Assembly: GCA_028023455.1 (NCBI GenBank)
Contig: JAQFVV010000032.1
Coordinates: 2,850,001-2,914,000 of the forward strand
From: Epiperipatus broadwayi
Taxonomy: Eukaryota > Onychophora > Udeonychophora > Euonychophora > Peripatidae
Direction of reading: 5' to 3'
Length of the DNA: 64,000 bases
This document shows positions 36,931-48,179 of this stretch, piece after piece. How positions within the stretch are numbered: the first letter of the stretch is position 1; every line of letters begins with the position of its first letter. The notes under the pieces are model-generated. The model worked only from the letters and a program-made list of their open reading frames with translations, did no database searches and was not told the DNA's origin. The position numbers and the translations under genes are program-made.

Positions 36931-39900
36931 TGTAACAATATTTATCAATTAATATAAATATGTATTTGTAATTATTAAATTATTATAAAAGATATGTATT
37001 TGTAACTATAATTTGTAACTATATCAATTCATCATAGCATAGACATAGAAAATATCAGCATTAAAGATTCTTGGTATTTATTTATATATATTGGGGCAGT
37101 CATCTGAACAATAAAACATACTGGCCATTGTCATCTAATAAAAATAATATTAAATATAGCAACTGAATAAAAGTACCCACTGTGAGATTCCTGGAGTGCC
37201 TTATGCTTATCTCCAATACTAGGTTCTTCTAACAAAGAATCCTTCCTATCCTTCTTTCCAAATATATAAGACCATTCATGGTCATATGCACACACGGGTG
37301 CTATTCATGACAACTTATAAAAAAATATATTTTATAAAACTAATATTATGAAGTTGGAAAGGGATGATTTCACTCTTTATTCAGTTTAGCTAAGTACATG
37401 TGTTTTCCCTTGAGCGCCACTAGATTGTTTTCAATCTAGATAAGTATCTATTTATGGTGTACTTGAGTTCAAACTCATTCAGTACATATTTATTACACAT
37501 GACTTGGATGACTATTGAACAAAAATGACATTCTTACATTTTATCTATATTGATAAAATTACAAGATCCCACTATTACCAAAGTTTATACTATAGATCAA
37601 AGATTCTTATAGACATTGCTAGCTCATTAACGTATATTGATGAACAGACATGTATAATCCTATTAATGGCTTCCAAACAAGCATGTGAAGTCCATTATTG
37701 ATATTGATGGCCATTTAACTAAATTATTTATCACAATAAAGGTAATAATGATGATGATGATAATAATATCACAATAATGATTATAATAGTGATATCATAA
37801 TAATGATTATAAGGGTGATGATGATACCAGCCATGGCTTATCAATAAACTCACAACAATAAATTCATCTTTATAAACTTATAGGCATCTATTAAAATTAT
37901 CCTATTTCATACTGGGATTTAATAATACTAATGGTGATGATTGATCATCATGAATCTCTTTGCATAATATTCAATTTTCTATAAACCCCTATTTACTAAA
38001 ACATATTCATTACGCTAAACATTAAATTTAATGATTATAATTTATTAATGATGATTGATGGCGATCATAACTTTTATATAGTATTATTTGAAACATTTTT
38101 AAATAATAACATGATATCCATCTTTGATGAGGATGATCTTTTTTCATGGACACAACACAATTTTAGCTTTCTATGTTGAACTATAATTATCAAAATTTGG
38201 TTATTCTAAAGCATAATCCTTAAATACTTAAATATCAACATTCTAGTTTACCTATTATTTTGCGGACGCTTAATATTTGCAAGTGATTGCTCAATATATA
38301 TAAATGGTAATACTTAATAACTGCGAGCAATGATGATGAATTAAAATGATAGAATTAAGACAAAAAAAAAACAAAACAAAACACAATATTCTTAATAATT
38401 ACTCGGAAACCAATTAAGATATATAATTATATTTTATTAACACTACTACTCTTTCTTTTCTTCTTTAAAGTTAAATCGACAATTAAATAAATGGCTTATT
38501 AATATACAAAATTTATATAAGTATAAGCAAATAAACTTAATATATAGGTTTGTCACTTCTTGATATCTCAAAATAAGCTGACTTAAATCAATATTAAAAA
38601 AATACATATTCTATAAATGCTTATTTAAGACTTTTCTTACTCATCATATCATAAAATAAATTTCAGGTGAAACTTGTATGTGTTATTTCATTTCCATTCA
38701 AATGTAATGCCCTACTTTTTAATTTACCATTTTAAACTAATCATATATAACCTATTCTTTGATGTGTTTGGGTAAGCAGTTACACATTCACGCATTCGGT
38801 AATGTTAACATATATGTTTAAAATGTATACCCAAAAATCACATATATAAAAATATCTTTTTCTTTTGCAACCTTATAGCGAAAGAAAATAAAATACATAT
38901 ATTAATTTTTAATATGCAACAAGATAAAATAAAAATAAAAAACATTATAAATGCATATATCTATAGGTTGCTCATTATCATTAACATCTGAAGAACAATT
39001 AAAAAAAAACATTTCAACATTACAATATATAATAAAAAAATAAAAAAAATAATGAAAAATTTAAGTTTAAAGATTTAAATTATGTTTGTGCTATGTTGTG
39101 AGATATTGCAAATAACTATAGATAAACAAGTCTTTAATGTTTCTGTATCAAAAAAGAAAATTGCTTTGACCAGTAACTTAAGGTTTACTTTTAATAAGCA
39201 AAAGAATAAAATCGGTTAAAGAAAGTTCATATTTACCCGTCTACTTTTTACTTCTTATTAATGTCCTGAATTTGAATTCTCAGACTGCTTTTCTTTGCTC
39301 ACCAACAACAACAACAACAAAAAAAAGAAAGTTATTGCAGATACTTTTAAGATAATGCTGAATCAATTGACTTTGCTTGTTTCTTCAATTCCATTATTAT
39401 TCACTGTTGATTGGCTTCCTTCTACCATTTAAAAAAAAATTATTATAAGTACTTTGAATAAGTAGGTACCGGTGGATTTGCTTGTCTCTCTTCTTTAAAA
39501 AAATAATTGCTGTCGACACTTTAGATGATTGAGGTAAATCAACAAAAATTTGATTTATGGCTTCAAACTTGGTTCTACATGGATGTTATAAATTTTCTTT
39601 TTCTTCTATTTCCTCTTCTCCATTCATTGGAAGGTAATGAGCTTTTAATAAGCCAGGAACTAGAAATAAAGCATTCCATATAGCTTGTGTGGTTGGCTTC
39701 AAAATCCATCATTTTGTTGGTTATTACTGGATACATGACTTCATAGACAGATCAGCGATTTTGACTCATTCTGTATTAACCAGGAAGCAGAAAAAAATGG
39801 TTTAGCAATGCAGAGGCATTGTATTTTGCATAACCAAATATGTTAATATCATTTTTATAATTATTACTAGCTTATAATAAATTCAATCTTGTTCCATTTC

Positions 39901-40727
39901 TCTCCTCTTCTTTAATATTGTTGGTAATTGCTTTATGTAAACGCACATTCCATTTGCTCTTTTTTTTCAACTTTCAAAGAGTGAGAGAAAAAAAAAATTA
40001 AAGCGTTCACTCTCTTTTACAAAAAAAAAAAAAATCCAAGCTTACATTTCTGCTTAAGAATAATAACAAGGAAGGACCGACTGAGTTGAGTCTCAAAATA
40101 ATAATAATAATTTGAGTGACTCTCACTCTAAAAAAATTAATGACTAACTCATCATCTCTCTAAAAAAATTTAAGACTGACTGATCATCTCTCTAAAAAAA
40201 TTTAAGACTGACTGATTAAAAAAATTGTTTTAATCATTTATATCGTGAATTTCAACCAAAGAAAAAAAAAACATCTGGAAATCTTTATCTTAAAAAAAAA
40301 ATCAAAGCTTCACAAGTTTGACTTAAAATTGATGCTATCGTTATCTACATCAAAGCACCTCTTTTGTAAAAATAATCTTAAGATACAGATAACAACAAAG
40401 CTGGCCATCCATAGCCATCAGAAATAAGTGTAAAAGCATCTTTGTGTTTGTACAGATCTATTCATTGTTTCACACGTGTACAATTTTTATCTCCTAATCT
40501 AACAATTTTATTTTACACCTTTCTGATTTACTCTCTTTTAACAAAATGAAAATTAAATAAATTTAACACATATTATTTAATAAAAAAAAATATTATATAA
40601 TAAATCACAAAAAGAACTGCTTATTCATAATAATAAATCTATACATATAAATCTCTGTATGTATAAAAGAATAAAAAAAATTTTTTTTTTTTTTAAATAA
40701 TTGAATACTATATATATCTACAATATA
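36931..40727. mobile_element. Insertion of about 3.8 kb splitting the right arm
   Basis: The arm sequence stops in a (TA)n tract at 36,930 and resumes at about 40,727 (TATATAGCTCAATTTTTG). The interrupted tract shares about 3 bp (TAT) on both sides, a possible short target duplication. The insert begins TGTAACAATATTT and ends ATCTACAA, so the ends share only a short TTGTA inverted match. It is non-coding and AT-rich, with GATGAT/AATAAT runs at 37,740-37,830 and tandem repeats near 40,100. The superfamily is unknown; expansion of the (TA)n tract by another mechanism is possible. Confidence 0.55.
40100..40215 (+). repeat. 32-bp tandem repeat
   Basis: TCATCTCTCTAAAAAAATTT followed by AAGACTGACTGA occurs at 40,152 and 40,184, with a diverged unit just upstream. 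Confidence 0.75.
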
Positions 40728-40846
40728 TAGCTCAATTTTTGTGACTTGAAATGGAAAAATCCCATTGAGGGCGAATAGTAGTTCGAATTACCGTACTTAA
40801 ACACATGAAACTAAGATCGGTTCTTCGATCTGTCTGTTTCAATATG
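40727..40846 (-). repeat. Right terminal part of the inverted-repeat element
   Basis: Inverted copy of 29,323-29,440, including the outer half of the 226-bp segment and the terminal CATATTGAAACAG on the minus strand. Confidence 0.85.
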
Positions 40847-43699
40847 TTAAAAAGTTTAGAGAAATTTGTTTTATTTAATAAAATAATTTTTATTTTATTT
40901 ATTTAAATTTCATACAATTATTTAAAAAAAAGTCCTTATTGGATAGTATTAAAGTGAGAATAAAATTGTATCAATTAATAGTAGCTACAAATATTTATTC
41001 TGATGAATGTTTTTGAAAAATATTGCTAAGCCTTAATACTTAATGTAAATATTGCTTGATGATCATATAAATCTTGCTATCAAGGTAATGCATAACAATC
41101 ATAATTTCATTACACATTCCTGAAGAATGAATTAATGGCATCAGAAAAAGACAAACTCCAAAATGTGCATTTCATGTTGAAACAGGATTCATCAGTTCGG
41201 CCATGTCTCAATTTCTTAGATATGTCTTGATTATTTGTCCACTATTTATCAATACCAAATTATTACAGATTGATTTACAAATATTAAATTTTCTGCACTC
41301 ACAACTTTGTCACCAACTATTTTAGATAAATACATTAGTGATTATTATTAATCATCCATTGTGGTTGTGGAAAATTTGAAATTCGTGAATAAAATTGTAT
41401 TAAATTTTGCTTGTATTCATTAATATCATGAAGATTATTATACTGTATTTTTCTGTGAAAACAAAATAAGTGAAAGAAATTAAATTAGTTTTCTTTAATA
41501 ATTTGATAGAAAAATAATTTTGATTAAATTAATTGATTAGCTTTGCTATTTTATTTAATTTAATGAGAAATGTATGTAGTTATAGCTTCATGGTTATTTA
41601 TAATAGTTTTTTCCAATTAATTCATATTTATGGATTAAGAAATCCATTTTAAAGAAGCAAATATTTTGTATATATATTGTATTTGAAAAAATTAAGAAAT
41701 CATAAACTTGTTAATATTATTTGTTTTATTATTTTGAAATACTCATTGTATTGTTTTATTAGTTGTTTATCTTTTCTGATAATTATTTTTTTAATTTATA
41801 AATAAAGTTGTACTTATAAATAATATATCTAAGTAAATATCTGCACATATATATATAAGAAATATGTATAAAGTTAAAAATAAATATTCTCTTTTTTTTT
41901 TTTTAACATTTACAATTCTTTTAAATGCTGTTGAATCTTTTAAGTGCTTTTAATCATTATAAATTATTGAATCATTTAAACTAATTGAATCAAATAAGTG
42001 AATTTCTAAAAAGGAATTACTTTATTCAGAACTGCCAAAAAGTCATCATCATTCCTGTTGTTTTTATTCATATCTTCATTTTTTATTTTTTTTTAGAAAT
42101 TTTTTTAGAAAATGCCTTCTTTAAAACAAATGTATGTCTATTATTAACATTTTGGTGCATAATACTTATTAAATGTATAATCTTTTCAATTAGACTATTT
42201 AATAATTTTAAATTATTTAAAATTCTTAAAACTTTATGTAAAAGATAATATAGAATATTATTATACAATAAAATTAAATAAATAAAATACATTTTTTAAA
42301 CTATGAACTTTAGTAAATTCACATATCTCTAGTATTGGCAAGAGATTTGCCATTGATTTGTATGTATAAAACAAAGACTTGAGCCTTTCAAAAGGAACCA
42401 AAATATATTCAGTACATAGCAAGACAAATAACCTACTATAATATAATTGTTATATTGCTGAAGAGATAGAGAAATGAATAAAGTTTATTTGTTTGCTAAT
42501 TCTGTAAATTGATATTGAATATGTTTTTTTTATGTATACATATTGATTTATAAATCACTAATCAAAATTAAATCCATACTTTTTTTTTTAAGTTTTTAAA
42601 TTTTTTTATAAAATATTGAGAATTTTAAAATTACTATAAATAACTGTATTTGGGATAGCACTTGAACTTTTTCTTGTTTGCGTTAACTTAGTAAGATGAG
42701 CATATCATGTTTCTGACTTTTATAAACAGTAAGTGAGAAAAGATAAAATTATGTAATGTTGTTCATTGTTTGTCAATTCACACTTGGATAGTGTGAAAGA
42801 ATATTTATCTCCAATTTTGTTGAGAGTGGATTGTTAAAAATTTGAATGTGTTTGTGACTGTATATTTTGTCTGTGTGCAAATAGACATTTTATTTTTGTT
42901 TGTAACTTGCAGTTAGCATATGTTACATTTCCATTTAACATCTGTAAAATTTTAAGATATTTTTAGACAACATTTGAAAATAAATAAAAGTTTCAAAATT
43001 TTTTAAACATTTTCATTGAATAATAACCATAGAAAACATTCTTTTTATTGGACTGCAGGGATTTTGACTTGTTATTATTATTAATTGCAATTTTTATTGT
43101 TAGCATTTCATCAAAATCAATTAATATAAATAATTATAATAATTAATTTAACTTAATTTATTATTATTAATTTTTTTTACAAATTAAAGATTTGATTTAT
43201 CATTTAAAATGTTTTGTTTTATTTTGTTGATCATAAATATAACAACAAGCATATTAATCAATTTTTATTATTTATTTAGGAATGTATTCATGGGTTCAGT
43301 ATCTATAAAAATATTACACCTATTCCAAGAATGATGATTACCATATATTACAATTGTATTTTGCATTGACATTCATCTGAATAACTAGATTAAGTAGCAC
43401 CTTTATCTGTGGCTAAGAATAGCTAGATATCCATTTACTAACTACTCTTGTTATGATTAGATAAGTTAATTACCTGCAATATGATATGAAAAAAAAAAAA
43501 GAATATTCTTCTGTCTGAACTTCAACTCTGGTTTGTGGGGATGACATTTATGAGACCTTTAATTTTCTAATGATACCTTTAGTTTGGAATTTCTCAAAAT
43601 AACTGGTTTAATAATGTTTTAATACAATATATAAAAACTTTGAATTAATAATTGATGTTCAAAAAACTAGATTACTTTATCAGCCGATAATGGAAGAAA
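40847..43699. other. AT-rich non-coding sequence
   Basis: No gene is recognised. The two complementary frames near 41,985-42,292 are hydrophobic, low-complexity shadows. Confidence 0.5.
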
Positions 43700-44010
43700 A
43701 ATTCTCAGCAACTTATGGCTATTAAATTGAAAATATAAACCAATTTAAACATCTTGATAGCTTTATAAGGAGAAAGGTGGACTTAGATGTTGAGAGTATT
43801 TCATCACAGAAAAATAATTACTGTAACTAAGTTGTATATAGAGCTATTATTTTATCTAATTTGTTGTATGGAAGTGAGTCTTAGACATCAATACTAAGGA
43901 TGCTTAAAAAATTTTAAAATATAGGCAAGAGCATAAAACCAATCAATATATTCAATTTGCTGGATGTGATCTATAGACTCCATTATTGTCACAGCTACAT
44001 TGCTATTGAA
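43700..44010 (+). pseudogene. LINE reverse-transcriptase C-terminal relic
   Basis: Translation gives FKHLDSFIRRKVDLDVES near 43,742, then VYRAIILSNLLYGSES with a stop and TSILRMLKKF. This matches the thumb/C-terminal blocks of LINE RTs (FKYLGS...DLDVE...; YRAVVLSTLLYGSETWT; HIKxLexFH). Later text is broken. It is a short, old 3' fragment without catalytic motifs. Confidence 0.65.
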
Positions 44011-46421
44011 TTTTCTTTATGTTTTCTTTATTTTAAAACTGCTATTTTTATTTTTTAATAATTCAAATCTTTAAAAAAAAAAAATTAAAAAAAAAAACAA
44101 CTTCTTTCCAGTCTTTTTCTTCTTGAGTTTAATTTTTTTTTTTTTTGATTTGATTTAATAATGTTTTTAATGATTAAACATTTATATCTTAATACTTAAG
44201 TTTAAATATTTATAGAATGTTTTTACTTAAATGGAATCATATTGTCTTTTTCCTTTTATTATGTTTAATTGTCTAATTCACAAAGTTTACAATCTATTCT
44301 TAATTGAGTAAGATTTACTATTTTAAATATAACTTCAGTTTTGATATCAGTAATTTTAACCGTCTCTTCATTATCTTTACTATATTAGCTTATTAGCTTT
44401 TATTCTAATTCAGATCTTATAATTCTGATTTACAAAGTATGTAAGTACTGTCAAAACACGATGTGCATTATGATTTATCTTTTTTAAGGATCCTGTGTCA
44501 AATTATATTAAAGCTATCTCATTAAGCATTTTAAAATATTAGGGCATTCTATCTTAGTCATGAAACTTTCATAATCTTTATAGTTATGACCAATTCATTA
44601 TACTTAAATAGCAAACAATATCTTAGAGAATTTATCTGAATGTACCACTAAATAGACAACAATGATATAGGTAAATCTCATTGGTTCATTATTATTAAAT
44701 ACAGGAATATTTTCTACTTTTATATCAAAATACTCACATGGGAATGAATATTTTATCCTAGACAGAAGATTGATTCAGAAGCACATAACTTAAAAACTAT
44801 TTCTATATCTTATTTATTTTTGAACACTTTATTTAACAAAATTTTCTTCATACTATTTGACATATATATTAACAAAGCTTTATGCTGAAAATCATTGATT
44901 CAACATAAAATCATCTTTATTATTTAATTCCAAACCAAGTAGTATAAGTGTCAACACAAATAAATATTTTCTTAATTATTTAATATCAAATCTCAATATT
45001 TCTCAACATAATATCATTTTATTCAAATACACATGTATAAAAATAATTCTTGTTTTACACATAAATATAAAATAAACTTTCATTCTTTAATATGCATTGC
45101 CTAGGATCAAATATACACATAGATCTATATAATTATTTGTATAACTCCAATTACTTACATTTTTTTTACTTTTAAAACCTTAAATCATTTCTTTATGACA
45201 TCAAGCATAGAGAATTTTAATTGTTAATTAAAAGATATCTATTTGTTAGCTTCTCTCCTCTCTTTTAATATTAAAACTGGGTAATAAGCAAGTTAATTTT
45301 CCTTTAAAATTATTTTAAAAATCAAGAGAGAGAGGGAGAAATGGAAAATACCTTTTTTTTTGAACTTAAGTTTTTTGAACTTTTTTTTTTTTCTAAAACT
45401 ATATATGCATAAATAATAAAAAATAAATCATTATATAAAATATGAAATTATATTTTTAAATATCTACATCTGTATACATAAAAGAAATATAATTTAAAAA
45501 CTAACAATATTTGCATGATTGACTTTTAGAAATATATATATAGAGAGAGAGAGAGAAAAAAAGAACAATTTATGATTTTTCTTTTTAGAGTTTTTATAAT
45601 TCAAAATAAGTACAAATATCTTTATAACTTCAGGACCACATCCATATAATTATATAATTGATTTTCTAACAAAATTTTCTTCACAAGGTTTTTTTTTGTT
45701 TTGAGTAATGATGATTTAAAATACCTAGGTTTAAATCAGGTTCACTTTCATATTTTCTGGAAGTCATATTTATCGATTGGGTGGAAATTTGGCTATTTAT
45801 GCATTTTATAGATTGCTGACATTTAGAATTTGCTTTATGGTTCTTGGAAATTTTGGGAAATCAAACTTTTCCTCTTTTTTACCATGTTGAACATACTGCT
45901 GTTGGAATAAACTTAACTTTTATATTAATAATGGGGAAAGACAATAAAATGGTACACTTTTTTCACAAGCTAGAATTTCACTGACTTATTTGTTATTTGA
46001 AAGTTTATACTCCTTTATGGAGCTTTTTCTTTATCTAGACTTTTTTAAAAAAAATTTATTATTTATGGGAGTTATCTTGTATTTTTACCAATTACTACAA
46101 AAAAGTATAAAAAATTATTCTCTTTAATTAATCAAATCAAAATCATAAAATACTTATTTCTTGTTAATCTTAAATAATTAAAATGTAATTAAAACATTTT
46201 TTCTTTAATATCAAAATAGCTTTACAAAATTTTGATGGAAGCAATTTATTTTTAGTTTATTATCTTTTAATAATAGTACTGTAAAAATATTTTATTTAAC
46301 ATTTTTTCTGCATAAAAAACATTAACATTTTAATTAACTAAAAATTATCTTAATCTTTAAGAAATAGAAGAAAAAAAAAGGAATTAATTTTTTTTAATAT
46401 TAAATGTTTTTATTGACTGTA
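44011..46421. other. AT-rich non-coding sequence
   Basis: No gene is recognised. Homopolymer runs, a (TA)n/(GA)n tract near 45,530-45,560 and several A or T tracts are present. Confidence 0.5.
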
Positions 46422-46705
46422 CACTAAAAAGAAATAAAATAATTGTTACTTTAACCATAATTGGAGTTTTTAGATTTAACTTGAAATAAAAGCATAGGGG
46501 TGGGGTCCAGAAATTAATTAAGTCAATTTTTTTATATTAAGTGCTTTTATTTACTGTGCACTTAAAAAGAAATTGAGTCAATTCCTTGTTATAAAAAATA
46601 GGGATTGTCTTAATTTTTGGAACCTCCCCCCATGCTTTTATTTCAAGTTAAATCTAAAAACTCCAATTGCAGTTGAAGAAACAATTAATTTATTTCTTTT
46701 TAGTG
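46422..46705. mobile_element. Hairpin MITE with an internal third terminus
   Basis: The ends are inverted copies beginning CACTAAAAAGAAATAAA. The inverted similarity runs about 110 bp inward through GGAGTTTTTAGATTTAACTT and TGAAATAAAAGCAT. The centre (about 46,548-46,580) carries GTGCACTTAAAAAGAAATTG, a further diverged copy of the terminus, so the hairpin may hold a nested or rearranged copy. No clear target duplication was seen. Confidence 0.7.
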
Positions 46706-47209
46706 CATAATCAATTAAAGTAAGCATTTAATACAGAAAAATTTTGTTAACTCTTATTATTTTTAGGCTTTTAGTATTGACACAGTAAATGAAAATGTAA
46801 AACTATATTGTACTTATAGTTGGTATATATCATATTTAGTACTTGTACATAATTTATGTCTATATATTGTAAATAAACTTCACTTAATACATTTAATTTT
46901 ACTTTAAATCAATATATATGTATAGGTCATTAGATATTTCTACAGTAAGTTAATAGATATACTCTTAATGTATATATCATATTTAGTATGTGTACATAAT
47001 TTATGTATAATAAATCAGTAACTTTTTTATTTAAAATAAAAAATACTTAATAAATCAATAACTTTTTTATTTAAAATTAAAAACTATCAAATAATTTTAA
47101 ATAGAAAACTTAGTTAATAATTTATTATACATATATAATTGTGTACACATACATATATAATTATGTACATATACTAAATATTATATATTTATTAAGAGTT
47201 TTAAATGGT
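46706..47209. other. AT-rich non-coding sequence with short repeats
   Basis: Phrases such as TATATATCATATTTAGTA and TGTACATAATTTATGT recur near 46,825-46,860 and 46,972-47,008, and AATCARTAACTTTTTTATTT recurs near 47,015 and 47,053. No gene is recognised. Confidence 0.5.
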
Positions 47210-47963
47210 TTAACTCTTTTCCCGCCTCTTACGAAGCTCCTCGTCGACATCTGATGTCACTCTAACTCTGCCAGTTCTTATGCTAAAATATTCGTTAGAC
47301 AGGTATTGAATAGGTTTTTAAAAGTTCTGTAAGATGGTGCCCTCTTCCGAATTATTTTACAAGTAAAAAATTAAAAAAAACGCATTTAAACCTAAACAAA
47401 GAAAGAACATTACTTGTGATTGGTTTTTAGCATGCTCTCAGTCGAAAAAGACATTCTGATTGGCTGGAAAGAACAAAGAAACCGCCTGATCAAAGAAAAT
47501 AAAGAAAAACGCTGAGATTTTCATTTCGAATATGATTTAAATTATTATAAAAGAATATTTTGAGAAATTACAAATTATTTTCAGAGAGAATACTAAAAAA
47601 ACAAAATTATTTTCGAAAAATATTGAAGATTTTAGTAAAAATATTTAAGATTTAGTAAAAAGAAATATCAACTTTTCTATAACGTAAAAGTCGACCTTTT
47701 TGTTTATATTATAGCTTTTATGTTGCCGAAATTGAATATTTTAGAATAAATAAATAGCAATTTATTTTTGAAAGAACTTTCGTTCTCTTCATAACCTGAA
47801 AAATTAGTAATATACTTTTTATAAACATATCTGAGTTGAATTTAATATTATAGGCGAATATGTTTTAACAATAGGTTTTGTCTTCAGTTTGTGAGTTGGC
47901 CAATTAAAAGATTTGATTTTTACCTCCTACAACCAATAATATAATTAGCGGCTTAAGGGTTAA
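47210..47963. mobile_element. Non-autonomous piggyBac-like element (TTAA-flanked)
   Basis: TTAA at 47,210-47,213 and 47,960-47,963 brackets 746 bp. The left end begins CTCTTTTCCCGCC and the right end, reversed, begins CCCTTAAGCCGC. Both resemble piggyBac termini of the CCCTTTGCCCGCC type. The interior (for example 47,215-47,500) is GC-richer than its neighbours and has no transposase frame. Confidence 0.6.
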
Positions 47964-48179
47964 AAAATGTTAAAGTCAAAAAAATCTTTATTCTGCTCTC
48001 TTGTAAGTATTATTTAAAGCAAAAGTTCTAAGAATAATAGTTAACTGCAATATGTAAAATTATTGGATATTTTAATTATTTTCCTGATCCAAGAAACTAG
48101 TTGACCTATTGAAAAGATAAGTGTTCCAAGTGGATAGGCTTGCATAACTTAATTATCAAATTTCAAGCAATTTGGTCGA

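Larger units (their letters stand above)
29323..40846. mobile_element. Large inverted-repeat (foldback-like) element carrying two insertions
   Basis: Both ends carry CATATTGAAACAGACAGATC in inverted orientation (start 29,323; end 40,846). Inside the ends are long inverted arms: end segment plus 226-bp segment plus 33,027-34,533 on the left, and 35,300-36,930 plus 40,727-40,846 on the right. The arms look about 99% identical by eye, with single differences near 33,249 and 34,124. The spacer is 766 bp. The left arm has a Ty3/gypsy fragment with a 226-bp duplication, and the right arm is split by about 3.8 kb. Without these, the element would be about 4.2 kb. No transposase was recognised, and no clear target duplication beyond a possible TA or ATAT was found. 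Confidence 0.75.

Noticed and set aside
40245-42292. Short Lys/Ile/Phe-rich frames on both strands
   Set aside because: Low-complexity products typical of AT-rich non-coding DNA; several are complementary shadows.
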